Virus record (IMG/VR): IMGVR_UViG_3300046799_000049
Coordinates: 1-22,703 of that record
DNA: 22,703 nt
Direction: 5' to 3' (one strand)
Source: a virus
The first letter of the stretch is position 1; each line of letters starts with the position of its first letter. A model generated the notes under the pieces. It was not told where the DNA came from and ran no database searches. It saw nothing but the letters and a program-made list of their open reading frames with translations. The position numbers and the translations under genes were made by a program. This document shows, one piece after another, positions 7,206 through 16,119 of this stretch.

Positions 7206-10200
7206 TTACCCCTTCACTCCGGCTCGGAGGTTCTTACCCTTGCTGGGACGCACGCCGACGCGCAGACGCAGCGCGAGCGGCTTCGGAAACGCTGTCGCCG
7301 AAGTCCCGCTCACGGAAATGGAAAACTTGAACGCGGTGCTTACCTGCTGGCGCGGCATAAAGGGCACCCTAACGACCACGTCGCCAGCAGCCGCCAGCGC
7401 AGCGAGCTCGGCGCCCGTCCACGTCACGGTCTGCACGAGGGTGTCAGACCAGTCCGTGTAATAGGAGATCGACACGGAGGAGTCCGCGGGGTCGGTCGCG
7501 AGCTTGAGCGCGAGCCACACCCGCCACAGGCGCGCCTGCCCGGCCACCTGGTCGAAGCGATACCACGGCGTGTCGATGCGCCAGCCGCCAGCCGCCTCGT
7601 CGTTGTACGCCGCGCCGACCTCCGAGTAGAGCTGCTCGCTGACCAGGAAGTCGGACCCGAACGCGCGGTCGGCGCGCCACAGCTTGCCTCTCGCAATGGC
7701 GAGGTCTGCCGTCGTCTGCGAAGGCTGCGTGTAGACGCTCCACTTCTGCTCGACGATGTTGTAGACGAGCCGCGTGGCGGCGGGCGTGAGGCAGTGGACC
7801 TCGTTCGTCTGCTCCTGGAAGACGACGCGCAGGCGGTAGCTGGCTGCCGTGCTCGGGTCGCCGGCGGCTGCCGTCAGCATCTCGTTGTCCAGGATCAGGC
7901 CGGGCGAGACGTTCAGGCCGTCTCCGAACACGTACAGGCCGCGGCGACCGCGGAACATGACGCCCAGCGGCGTGCGGCAGACGCTCACGGGGTCCAGGCA
8001 GTCGACCTCGTAGGGCAGCTTCTGGGCGGGCGAGAAGCTGCCGAGGCCGAGCGCGTCGGGGCCGGGCCCCGCGATCTGATAGATGCCGCCACGCGCGAGC
8101 ACAGTGGGCTGACCGCCCACGTCCACCACGGCGGTCGCGTCGTCGCCCACGGTGAGCGTGCAGATCGTCGACCACTCCACGCCGACGCCGGACACGAGCG
8201 GCTTGGAGAACCAGATCCGCGAGCGGTCCTCCGCGTCCACCGCCCACATGCGGTCCGCGATCTTGCTGATGTGGAGGAACGCGGGCGTCGGCTCGGGCGC
8301 AATCTCGGACGTGAAGATCGCGAGCGTGACGCCGGTCCCGTTGCCGGGGACCACGTTCGGGAACTTGTACCAGATGCTATCCGTGATGATGGTGGACCGC
8401 TGCTGCCGGCCGCCTGTGGAGGTCATCGCGAGCTGGAAGACGTCCGTGGTCCCGTTCGTGATGTAGACCTCCGTGGCCATCGTCGGGCCTGCGGAGTTGT
8501 CATAGGCAGTCATGGGGCAGCGCGACACGTACACATCGATCTGCTTGTTCGTGATGGCGCCCGTGAGGATGGGCGCGCTCGCGACGCGGTGGACGCGCCC
8601 TGCCGCGTCCGTCCAGCGCCAGACGCCAATCACCCCGAAGTTGCCCGTCTGGCCCGTCCCGAGACTGACGTCGACGCGGACGATCGGGAACATCACAGGC
8701 GCGGCCTCGGTCGCCATGTCGTTGTCGAAAAGCCACGGGTAGCCGCCGGCCACCAGCGCCACGCCGGGCGACGGCGACGCGCTGGGCATCGGCATGGGGC
8801 GCTTGCCGTCCACGCGGCACATCATGATGGTCTGCGGCCAGTACCCGGGCAGCGAGGCGTTGACGTAGGGGCTCGACGACGGATCGGCCGTGAGCACGAT
8901 CCAAGCGTTGCTGTACGCGTCCACGTACGTGCTCGGGAACACGTCGATGTCCACGAACTCGGTTGTTGACGTATCGATCTTTGCAAAAAAACGGTCGTGG
9001 CAGACTCGCGCGACGGGGTCGCAGCGGGCGACCCCAGAGACGTGGCCGACGTACCGCGCGACGACGCAGCTAGCTGGCTGGCTCTCCACGGTCAGCGTCA
9101 CCCCCTGACGCGGGAACCCCAGCGCGAGCGTCACATGTGCCCGCTCGTTCAGCGTGAAGGCGTTGCTCACTGCCCACGCGTGCGGGATGACGCACGTCTC
9201 CGGGCTCACGGTAGGAGCGGCGTTCGTGAAGTTGATCTCGTACGTCGTAACGTGAGTCGACACAGGCTCGCCGGCCGCGGTGGAATGCTCGTTCAGCCAG
9301 AGAACAGCGTCGTGCGTGCTGCCGACCCCGCGTATCTCCAGCGCAGCAGTGCATGTAATGAGCCCCGACGACGCCACGGTGGTCACGTACAGCGACGGCT
9401 GTCCGAACACTTCGGCGTAGGCGTTCGAGCCGAGCGTGCTCACGATGAGCGTGCGCGTCGGGCCCACGACGATGTCGCACCCGTACCGCACGTCGTGCAG
9501 CGCGGTGTGCGTGGTGGTGACGGTCGAGATGGTCCGGTCCTCGACCACGAGCACGTTGGCCGCGCTGCGGTAGGCGAGGTAGACGCGGTTCCCGTTCTTC
9601 TTGAGCCAGATTCGCGGGATGGTGAAGGGGAAGGACGCCGCCGCCACCATGGTCACGGGGGCAGTGAAGTCGCGCGTCGCGTAGTCGTACCGGATGGCCC
9701 GGATCGCGAAGGGGTCGGTCCCCAGGCGCGCGCAGTACGCAATCAGGACGCCCTCGCTGCCCGGCACGGTGTACTGGCACGCCGTGACGTGGGACTCACC
9801 CGTGAGCGTGATGAACTCGCGGACCGCGATCACCTTGCCCGTGTCAGCCTCCACGGCCTTCATGAACAGGCGATCGGTCGAGCCGCGCGTCGTCCACGCG
9901 ATGACCTGCACGCCCGCGTGCTGCGCACTGGCGATCTTGTAGACGCCGATCTCCTCGTTCTCGCCCTGCACGCGCTCGACAAGCTGGCGGGAGACGTCGC
10001 AGCTCACGGGTGCAAACTTGGGGAGCCCGGTCCCGCTCAGCGCCCACAGCGAGGCGGCAGACGGCTGGTCGTAGGCCATGGTCCCATGCGACCCGGTGAC
10101 GACCACGGGGACCGCGCCGCACACGGCCAGGCCGCACGCCTGCGTGGGGTTGTACATGGCGCCAGGCGACGTGGTCACCTGCACGGAGACCTCCGTGGCC

Positions 10201-10346
10201 GGCTTGCGCTCGATCTCGCCCGCGCCGCGCCAGTGGAGATTTTGCACGAGCCGCATCGACCCGGGGCTCTGCAGCTCGGCCGACTCCTTGGTGGCCATGC
10301 CCAGGTTGAGGAGGATCTCCTGCTCCTGCTTGTCGAGCTCGCTCAT
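7206..10346 (-). CDS. Large tail nozzle / stabilisation-type protein (probable beta-propeller)
   Basis: A 1046-residue protein built almost entirely of beta-strands, with repeated blocks of the type 'strand, turn, aromatic, strand'. The second half carries the hallmark segment DRMWAVDAEDRSRIWFSKP, then GGIYQIAGPG, GLYVFGDG and TRLVYNIVEQKWSVY. These resemble the propeller blades of podovirus nozzle and tail-stabilisation proteins (T7 gp12-like or P22 gp10-like). The start is ATG 10346, where ATGA overlaps the previous stop; this is favoured over an open frame extending 85 codons further upstream. At 1046 residues it is about twice the length of P22 gp10, so extra domains are likely in the N-terminal half. 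It would sit below the portal and adaptor and guide DNA exit. Confidence 0.75.
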   Translation of the reverse strand: MSELDKQEQEILLNLGMATKESAELQSPGSMRLVQNLHWRGAGEIERKPATEVSVQVTTSPGAMYNPTQACGLAVCGAVPVVVTGSHGTMAYDQPSAASLWALSGTGLPKFAPVSCDVSRQLVERVQGENEEIGVYKIASAQHAGVQVIAWTTRGSTDRLFMKAVEADTGKVIAVREFITLTGESHVTACQYTVPGSEGVLIAYCARLGTDPFAIRAIRYDYATRDFTAPVTMVAAASFPFTIPRIWLKKNGNRVYLAYRSAANVLVVEDRTISTVTTTHTALHDVRYGCDIVVGPTRTLIVSTLGSNAYAEVFGQPSLYVTTVASSGLITCTAALEIRGVGSTHDAVLWLNEHSTAAGEPVSTHVTTYEINFTNAAPTVSPETCVIPHAWAVSNAFTLNERAHVTLALGFPRQGVTLTVESQPASCVVARYVGHVSGVARCDPVARVCHDRFFAKIDTSTTEFVDIDVFPSTYVDAYSNAWIVLTADPSSSPYVNASLPGYWPQTIMMCRVDGKRPMPMPSASPSPGVALVAGGYPWLFDNDMATEAAPVMFPIVRVDVSLGTGQTGNFGVIGVWRWTDAAGRVHRVASAPILTGAITNKQIDVYVSRCPMTAYDNSAGPTMATEVYITNGTTDVFQLAMTSTGGRQQRSTIITDSIWYKFPNVVPGNGTGVTLAIFTSEIAPEPTPAFLHISKIADRMWAVDAEDRSRIWFSKPLVSGVGVEWSTICTLTVGDDATAVVDVGGQPTVLARGGIYQIAGPGPDALGLGSFSPAQKLPYEVDCLDPVSVCRTPLGVMFRGRRGLYVFGDGLNVSPGLILDNEMLTAAAGDPSTAASYRLRVVFQEQTNEVHCLTPAATRLVYNIVEQKWSVYTQPSQTTADLAIARGKLWRADRAFGSDFLVSEQLYSEVGAAYNDEAAGGWRIDTPWYRFDQVAGQARLWRVWLALKLATDPADSSVSISYYTDWSDTLVQTVTWTGAELAALAAAGDVVVRVPFMPRQQVSTAFKFSISVSGTSATAFPKPLALRLRVGVRPSKGKNLRAGVKG

Positions 10347-10735
10347 GGGTACGCCCAGACCATCACGCGCATGTGCGCCATGGTTCCAACGTTGAGCGCG
10401 GCGCCCGTCAGGTTGTAGAGGGTCACCGTCACCGTGTCGGGGGCGGTCACGCGGGCCAGGAGAAACGACCCCGGCGGCAGGATCTGCGACGTGTCGACTG
10501 CGCAGATGTGGGTCGTGGTTAGCGACGCGTACGTCGCACCCGGCACGCTGACCGTGGTGGAAGTGAAGCCGGGCGACGTCGGGATGTTCGGCGGGTTCCA
10601 ACCGCGCTGCACCGCCATCAGCAGCGGCGGGATCTCGTTGTTGAGCCGACGCCGCACCCAGTCAAAGAAGCCCTTGTTCGCGTACAGCGAAGGGTCCCGC
10701 GGATGCGTGATGGGCGATGGGACGCGCTCCGCCAT
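10343..10735 (-). CDS. Small beta-rich structural protein between adaptor and nozzle genes
   Basis: A 130-residue protein. Residues 20-45 form an amphipathic helix (FFDWVRRRLNNEIPPLL). The C-terminal half shows a beta-sandwich pattern, TVSVPGA followed by FLLARVTAPDTVTVTLYN and a closing MRVMVWAYP strand. I have seen this pattern in small phage structural proteins lying between head and tail genes, but I do not know a fixed name. ATG 10735 overlaps the upstream stop (TGATG), with GAGGA upstream at good spacing. A GTG three bases earlier is also open, but it is too close to that site. A role as a connector or small tail accessory is inferred from position only. Confidence 0.7.
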   Translation of the reverse strand: MAERVPSPITHPRDPSLYANKGFFDWVRRRLNNEIPPLLMAVQRGWNPPNIPTSPGFTSTTVSVPGATYASLTTTHICAVDTSQILPPGSFLLARVTAPDTVTVTLYNLTGAALNVGTMAHMRVMVWAYP

Positions 10736-11454
10736 CACCAGTCCTCGAACATGAGGCGGTCACGCCGCGCCCAGTGCGACTCCCACGTGCTGCCGTCGCC
10801 CGTGTCGCCAAGGCGCAGCGCTTCGGCCTCGTCGCGCTCGGGCATCTGCGCGCGGATGCGGCGCTCCCAGTCGGCCCGCTCGGCCTGGTAGCCCGCGGGC
10901 GAGGTCTCCTCCTTGTGTGCGATCTTCACGCAGACGTCGTTGACGACCCACTCCTGCCAGCCGGGGCCGGCCTCGAAGGTGTCGCCGTCCACGACCAGGT
11001 CAGCGGGGACCGCGATGAAGTCGCACGCCACCGTGTACGCGACGCTGGGCGCAGGCAGCCACTGGACCGTCTGCCCGGCGAGCCTGTAGCGCGGGCCGCA
11101 GCCGGTCCACGGGCGCGGCACGAAGCTGATCAGCCGCAAGTCGTCTGCAGTGCCACGACGGATCTGAATGACGTCGTCCGTGCCGCGAACCCACCACAGG
11201 CGAATGAGCTTCACGCACGTCGGCGGCAGGGCCGTCGTGGGCGCGTTCGCTGCCACCGCGAGGGTGGCGCGGGCGGCGAAGTAACTGTCGCCGTACGCCT
11301 CGCCGAGCATGCCGTAGAAGGCGCTCAGCGAGGCGTTGATCAGCTCGTTCACGTGAGCGAGCGTGACGAACGTGGAAGTGGAGAACGCCGTGGGCAAGTC
11401 GTAGCGCTGGCGCACCGACTCACGAAGCGCGCTGAACGTGACGAGCTTGCCCAC
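10735..11454 (-). CDS. Head-tail adaptor-like protein
   Basis: A 239-residue protein. It begins with a helix pair around RESVRQRYDLPTAFSTSTFVTLAHVNELINASL, then short beta segments (RYRLAGQTVQWLPAPSVAYTV, then FIAVPADLVVDGDTF), then a WQEWVVNDVCVKIAHKEE helix and a charged helical tail. This layout matches the adaptor-type proteins found after the capsid gene in podovirus-like genomes, which dock on the portal and connect it to the tail. GTG 11454 is used as the start: GAGGAGG lies four bases upstream, within the end of the small structural gene. The next gene begins inside its stop. I am fairly sure it is virion-associated, less sure of the exact adaptor role. Confidence 0.7.
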   Translation of the reverse strand: MGKLVTFSALRESVRQRYDLPTAFSTSTFVTLAHVNELINASLSAFYGMLGEAYGDSYFAARATLAVAANAPTTALPPTCVKLIRLWWVRGTDDVIQIRRGTADDLRLISFVPRPWTGCGPRYRLAGQTVQWLPAPSVAYTVACDFIAVPADLVVDGDTFEAGPGWQEWVVNDVCVKIAHKEETSPAGYQAERADWERRIRAQMPERDEAEALRLGDTGDGSTWESHWARRDRLMFEDW

Positions 11455-11463
11455 GTGGCCTCC

Positions 11464-11874
11464 TCAGATGCCCGCGCCGGGGACGTCAGACTCCGCGACG
11501 ATGGCCAGGAAGTGAATGCGGTTTGAGGTGCCTGCTGTGGCGACGTCGGCAGCGGCGAGATCCGTGATGGACACGTCAGCCGAACCGAGGTGTTTGATCT
11601 GGAAGAGGCGGTTCGCGATGGAGGTGTCGCCCAGCAGGAGCTGGTGCGCGTCGCCCTCCGTGGTCGCGAACTGCGGGGTGAGCAGGACCGCCACGATCCA
11701 CGCGAAGGGCGCGTCCAGCGTGACCGTGTAGAGCCCGATGCCCGCTCGCGCGACCGTGAAGCCCGTGCCGTACTTCGTGACGATCGCGCCCGTGCCGGCA
11801 GGGATGAACGACCCCGCGACGACGCGCTGGCATGCGCCCGTGAACGTTGCGTGGAAGCCTTGACGATGCGGCAT
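11464..11874 (-). CDS. Small capsid-associated (decoration-like) protein
   Basis: A 136-residue protein, mostly beta: FHATFTGACQRVVAGSFIPAGTGAIVTKYGTGFTVARAGIGLYTVTLD, then AWIVAVLLTPQF and NRIHFLAIVAESD. The GTGFTV…GLYTVTLD pattern recurs in small proteins directly after capsid genes in many phages; they are thought to be structural. The ATG at 11874 is chosen because GAGGAG lies six bases upstream; the longer open frame to 11964 only runs into the capsid gene. It follows the capsid stop by ten bases. Decoration or cement of the capsid is my inference. A connector accessory is the main alternative. Confidence 0.7.
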   Translation of the reverse strand: MPHRQGFHATFTGACQRVVAGSFIPAGTGAIVTKYGTGFTVARAGIGLYTVTLDAPFAWIVAVLLTPQFATTEGDAHQLLLGDTSIANRLFQIKHLGSADVSITDLAAADVATAGTSNRIHFLAIVAESDVPGAGI

Positions 11875-11884
11875 ATCAGGCTCC

Positions 11885-13069
11885 TCAGACCGGGATCTTG
11901 ACGCGCACCAGCAGCAGCGGCGCGTCGGTGTTGATCTGCCAGCGAGCGCCCACGCGACCCTCATAGGTGTCCGCGGTGGCCGCGCGCAGGATCTCGTTGC
12001 CGTCCGAGTTCAGAGGCTTCGGCGCGTCGCCGATGCTCATGAGCTCGACGTGGTCGAAGGGCACGCCCCACATCACGCCGCGCGGCACGTTGTTGTCAGG
12101 GATGATCTTCGCGCCGTACGCGGAGAAGGCCTCGTACCCGAACTTGTAGGTCCGGCTCTCGATCGGCACCATCTTCGCCGTGGAGAGGCTGATCTCCATG
12201 TTGGCCACGTCGGTCGGGTGCATGAACCATGCATCCGGCTTCGAGGGCAGGCGCCCCGCTCGAGCGTTCGCGCGGGAGAAGACCTCTTCGGGCGTGGCGG
12301 TCGACAGGTCCAGGCGCGTGCCGCCTAGACGGCTGTTCACGTTGCGCACGACCCCGAAAAAGGGCGTGGCGCCGGGCGGGAGCTCCGGGCACCAGTCCTC
12401 GAGGCCCGACGCCGCCGCAGCTGCGAAGCCCTGAATGAAGATGTAGTCGTTCACAGCGAGCGCGGTGATCGTGCCGGTGTACGTGACCTCGCCGGTGTTG
12501 TAGTCGATCCCGGTGATGACCCCGGAGCCCGCACGCGGCGTGGTCGCGTCGTTGGTGTCGTTGGCGGTGATGACCATGCCGAGCTCGAGCCCGTCCACGT
12601 CCTCGGGGTTCGCCATGGTGATGGGCGACGCGACGCCCGAGCCGACGCGGCCGACCGCGCCACCGCTCGAGCGGAACGCCTGCCACGCCATGCGGTTGGT
12701 GACCTCCTCCATGGAGTCGTCGACCATGTCGACGATCTCCTGCAGGAAGCGGTCGCCGTTCGCGATGGCGGCCTGCTCGATCAGGCGGCCCTGAATGTTG
12801 CAGACCTGATAGATGTCGACCGTGGGGACCTCGAAGGCCTCGGCCACGGCGGCGTAGGCGTTCGCCTGCGCGGTCGCGAACACGGGCGACGCGCCCTGGG
12901 GCTTGCCGTACTTGATCGGGATGCGCTTGAGGCGCTCGGAGAACTTCCGGTCGCGCTTGATCATGCCGAGCAGCGGATGGTCGCGCGCAAGCAGGTCATC
13001 CGTGGACCCGCCCTGGTACGCCTCCCGCAGTGCGTCCTGGATATCAGTGAAGGTGAGTGTATTGGCCAT
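11885..13069 (-). CDS. Major capsid protein
   Basis: A 394-residue protein with the layout of an HK97-fold coat protein. A short N-arm leads to KFSERLKRIPIKYGKPQGASPVF. A long helix (EQAAIANGDRFLQEIVDMVDDSMEEVTNRMAWQAF, about residues 99-132) follows in the place of the spine helix. A beta-rich inserted domain lies at about 150-215 (GLELGMVITAN … GEVTYTGTITAL … NDYIFIQGF), and then comes an alpha/beta axial-domain-like part with WFMHPTDVANMEIS. ATG 13069 has a TGGGG site six bases upstream. It lies directly after the scaffold gene, as expected. No delta-domain protease is seen nearby, consistent with a separate scaffold. High confidence as coat, moderate for the exact subgroup. Confidence 0.85.
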   Translation of the reverse strand: MANTLTFTDIQDALREAYQGGSTDDLLARDHPLLGMIKRDRKFSERLKRIPIKYGKPQGASPVFATAQANAYAAVAEAFEVPTVDIYQVCNIQGRLIEQAAIANGDRFLQEIVDMVDDSMEEVTNRMAWQAFRSSGGAVGRVGSGVASPITMANPEDVDGLELGMVITANDTNDATTPRAGSGVITGIDYNTGEVTYTGTITALAVNDYIFIQGFAAAAASGLEDWCPELPPGATPFFGVVRNVNSRLGGTRLDLSTATPEEVFSRANARAGRLPSKPDAWFMHPTDVANMEISLSTAKMVPIESRTYKFGYEAFSAYGAKIIPDNNVPRGVMWGVPFDHVELMSIGDAPKPLNSDGNEILRAATADTYEGRVGARWQINTDAPLLLVRVKIPV

Positions 13070-13072
13070 GGA

Positions 13073-14212
13073 TTACCCCAGGCTGGCGGCCCGCTTGTTT
13101 CGGACCGCAGCCGCTGCAGCCGCCTGGCGAGCCTCACGACCGGACAGACCCGGCGTGGAGCGCGCGCCGGGATCGGCTGCACGAGTCGCTGCAATGGCGT
13201 CGGGACCATTCCCGACGCGCGGCTTGCCCTGGGGTACTGGCTGGGCTGCTGGAGGGGCGGACTGGCTGCCGAGCGCACTCAGCAGCTGAGATTTGAAAGC
13301 AGGGTCTGCGGTCGCAAGCGCCTTGAGCGCGTCCAGCGACATCGTGGCACGCAGCTCTTTCTCGAGGTGCGCTGCAATGTCCGGGTAGGAGGCGTCTGGA
13401 TGCGCCTCCTTCAGGCGCTGGACGCGCGCGCCTGCGTCCGCGTACGACGCGAGGACGGGGTACGTGGCCGCGTGCTGCGCCTGCTTGAGCTCAGCCGTCA
13501 GGACGTCTGCGCGGCCCTTGAACTCGGATTCCTTGACCGTGTTGGCGCGCTCAGCCTTGATCGCGTCGAGCTCCTCGCGGAGCAGCTGCACCTCGGACTT
13601 TGTGCCCTGCAGCTCGAGCTGGTCGGCCGTGGGCGGCTTGTACTTGCCGTCCACGATCTCGCGGGTGAGCTGCTCGTACGTGAGCCCGCGCTCCTTCGCG
13701 AGGAGCTCCAGGGGCGACAGCTTGACCCGCGCCTCCTGCTCGGCCTTGTAGCGCTTGTTCTCGTCCTCGAGCTGCTTCGCGCGCTGCTTCGTCTCGTACG
13801 ACTCTCGCTCAGCCCGCAGGGCGTCCGCCATCGCCTGGCGTTGCGCGGGGCTGAGCGGGTCCGCCGTCGCCTGCGGCGTCTCCGCAGCCGCCCCAGCCGC
13901 CGGGGTCGTCGCGGCAGGGGCAGCAGCCTCCGCCGCGGCCGGCGGCGCGTCAGCAGCAGCGCCAGGGGCGGCCGCTGCGCGCTTCGCCTCCAGCTTCGCG
14001 GTGATGCGGGCGAAGCGGTCGCTGCGGGTCTCGCGCGCCGCAGGACCGTCAGACTGCTCGGGGGCCGCGGCAGGGGCGCCGCCAAGAGGAGCGCCACCAG
14101 CGGGCGCAGCAACAGGCGCAGGAGCAGCAGCGCCAGCATCGCCCCCAGCGGGGGCAGCAGCAGGGGCAGAGGCGGCTGCGGGCGCAGCAGAAGCGGGGCT
14201 ACCATCACTCAC
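13073..14212 (-). CDS. Scaffolding protein candidate
   Basis: A 379-residue, mostly helical protein between portal and capsid genes. Residues 1-50 and 75-118 are extremely Ala/Pro-rich and probably disordered. Residues about 120-160 and 195-240 are charged coiled coil (ALRAERESYETKQRAKQLED, VQLLREELDAIKAERAN). The end is a basic Ala-rich helix, GREARQAAAAAAVRNKR. A basic C-terminal helix is what coat-binding ends of scaffolds look like. It starts at GTG 14212, overlapping the portal stop (GTGA), and ends three bases before the capsid start codon. Scaffold is an inference from position and composition; no sequence motif settles it. Confidence 0.8.
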   Translation of the reverse strand: MSDGSPASAAPAAASAPAAAPAGGDAGAAAPAPVAAPAGGAPLGGAPAAAPEQSDGPAARETRSDRFARITAKLEAKRAAAAPGAAADAPPAAAEAAAPAATTPAAGAAAETPQATADPLSPAQRQAMADALRAERESYETKQRAKQLEDENKRYKAEQEARVKLSPLELLAKERGLTYEQLTREIVDGKYKPPTADQLELQGTKSEVQLLREELDAIKAERANTVKESEFKGRADVLTAELKQAQHAATYPVLASYADAGARVQRLKEAHPDASYPDIAAHLEKELRATMSLDALKALATADPAFKSQLLSALGSQSAPPAAQPVPQGKPRVGNGPDAIAATRAADPGARSTPGLSGREARQAAAAAAVRNKRAASLG

Positions 14213-16119
14213 ATCATCATCGGCACTCCGGGCGCCCCAGCGGGAAGCTGGGCTGCGTCAGGGGGTACGGGTTCACCGCCCGGCGGAAGTGCCGCGGCGT
14301 CTGCAGGGGCTGCCTGCTGCTGCTCAGGCGCGGCGTCCATGGGCGGGAGGCCCTGGAGCGCCAGACAGTCATTGATGTACTGACGCAGACGCTCGAGCAC
14401 GTCCTCGGGCGCGTCCTGGCAGCGCTGCGACAGGTACGAGCGGCGAGCGATGTCGGCGGCGAGCGCCAGGTCCTGGTAGGGCTCGGGGTACGACTCGTAC
14501 CCGTCCAGGATGCGCTCGACGTCGTACATGACCATGTCCATGTCCGCGAGCTCGATGCGCGCCGCCGCGTCCGTGTCGGGCAGGTCGAGCGCGAGCTGCT
14601 GCGCGGTGGGCCTCGAGATGAAGCCCGACGCGATCCACTCGCTGACCATCGCCATCTTGCCGGCGGGCGTGCTCGGCAGGAGCGACGTGGGCCAGCAGGT
14701 CAGCCGGTACTTGTTCTCGGCCATGTGCACGGCCGACCACTTGACCTGCTTCACGAGCGTCGCGCGGCCGCGCTGGGTGCGCGCCATGACCGTGTACTCG
14801 CTGTTATCCTCCGACGCGCGCTCGTTCAGCTCCTCGAGCAGCTTCACCACGCCCATGTACGCCTGCTCGAACGCGCGCCCCGGGATCTGCTGGCGCTGCG
14901 TGGTCTGGTCCTGATGCTCGCGCAGCGCGGCGCCCGAGTCGAGACCTGCAGGCTTCTTGGCCTCCGCGGCCATCTGACTGATTCCGAGCTCGCTCATGAA
15001 CTGTTCGCGGGCCTGGTTCACGACCTCGTCGAGCTGCAGCGGCTTCGGGTCGAAGGCTTGGATCATGGGAGGGATCGGCCCCTTGTACCGGACGATGCTC
15101 AGGGGCGCCGTGCTGAGCTTCTCGACGCGCACCTCAGCGTCTCCGTGCACCAGGCACCAAGCGGTGGCGCCACGGTCGAGCAGCTCGTCGCCGCGCTTCA
15201 GCGAGTACAGGATACGCGCCTGCGGGTCGCGACCGGCCTCGGCGATGCCGGAGCCGTAATAGCCCATCTGACGTTCCTGCCAGACGTAGCGGACGAACGG
15301 CAGACACCACTTCCAGCCGCCCTCGCCGGTGTCGTACAGGTCGCCGCTCGACAGGCTGATCACCAGCCGCCCGTCCTTGCCATCCTTGCGCGAAGGCCTG
15401 CGGAAAGCGAAGACCACCATGACGTCGTCGCACGTCGAGTCCTGCGTCAGCCACATGTCGAGCTTGTCGTTCGACTGCGGGCCGTCCGCGTCGTCAATGA
15501 CCTTGTCGAGCTTCGGGTCGTCCTTCAGGTTCCACATCTCGCGCACGACGTCGCGGGCGATCGGGATGCGGTAGTAGATGCACAGCGGGTCACCGCGCAG
15601 GCCGTCGCGCGGGTCTACCCAGACGGTGCCCGGCAGGCAGCGCTCAAGGCAGGGCTCGCCCGTGTCGGGGTCGAGGTAGCCGTAGACGAAACCCGTACCC
15701 ACCACCGCCGCGTCGACGAACACGCGGGGCATGATCTCGTACGCCTTCAGGTCGTGCAGCTGCCCCTCGAGCACACGCGTCCGGAGCCGCGCCTGACGCT
15801 GCAGGTTGAAGTCGCCTTCCGACGTCAGGTACATCGGCTTCGGCCGCTGCGTGGCGATCTGCGAGGCCGCGGTGTTGACCACCTGGGCGATCAAGTTGAA
15901 CCGCACGCGGTCGCGCGTGGAGACGGTCGAGCCGTTCCCGGCCACGTTCATGTTCGAATACAGCTCCATGTGGTGCCGATCGAACTTGAGCCGCGTCTCG
16001 CTGAGCTCGCGGATGCGCCGGAGGGTCGCCCAAACGTCCTCGTACGCCTTGCCCTCCTTCGCCTTCCACCAGCGGTCGGCGAGGCGCGTGCGCGTCCGGC
16101 TCGAGCGGCGGTCAGTCAT
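14209..16119 (-). CDS. Portal protein, podovirus type
   Basis: A 636-residue protein. The N-terminal part carries the mixed alpha/beta portal core: KFDRHHMELYSNMNV, then VRFNLIAQVVNTAASQIATQRPKP, then VDAAVVGTGFVYGYLDP and PGTVWVDPRDG. A long helix with PIPPMIQAFDPKPLQLDEVVNQAREQFMSELGIS follows in the clip/stem region. A Pro/Gln/Ala-rich tail ends in MMM. Portals form the twelve-subunit ring at the capsid vertex through which DNA is pumped by the terminase. ATG 16119 is used rather than a TTG at 16128: it overlaps the upstream gene by eight bases and has GGAG about eleven bases upstream. The length and motif order fit P22-like or related large portals. Confidence 0.88.
   Translation of the reverse strand: MTDRRSSRTRTRLADRWWKAKEGKAYEDVWATLRRIRELSETRLKFDRHHMELYSNMNVAGNGSTVSTRDRVRFNLIAQVVNTAASQIATQRPKPMYLTSEGDFNLQRQARLRTRVLEGQLHDLKAYEIMPRVFVDAAVVGTGFVYGYLDPDTGEPCLERCLPGTVWVDPRDGLRGDPLCIYYRIPIARDVVREMWNLKDDPKLDKVIDDADGPQSNDKLDMWLTQDSTCDDVMVVFAFRRPSRKDGKDGRLVISLSSGDLYDTGEGGWKWCLPFVRYVWQERQMGYYGSGIAEAGRDPQARILYSLKRGDELLDRGATAWCLVHGDAEVRVEKLSTAPLSIVRYKGPIPPMIQAFDPKPLQLDEVVNQAREQFMSELGISQMAAEAKKPAGLDSGAALREHQDQTTQRQQIPGRAFEQAYMGVVKLLEELNERASEDNSEYTVMARTQRGRATLVKQVKWSAVHMAENKYRLTCWPTSLLPSTPAGKMAMVSEWIASGFISRPTAQQLALDLPDTDAAARIELADMDMVMYDVERILDGYESYPEPYQDLALAADIARRSYLSQRCQDAPEDVLERLRQYINDCLALQGLPPMDAAPEQQQAAPADAAALPPGGEPVPPDAAQLPAGAPGVPMMM

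Noticed and set aside
13498-14208. Leu/Pro/Arg-rich 236-residue frame overlapping the scaffold gene on the same strand
   Set aside because: Its Leu runs arise because the Ala-rich GCN codons of the scaffold are read one frame over; this is not a membrane protein gene.
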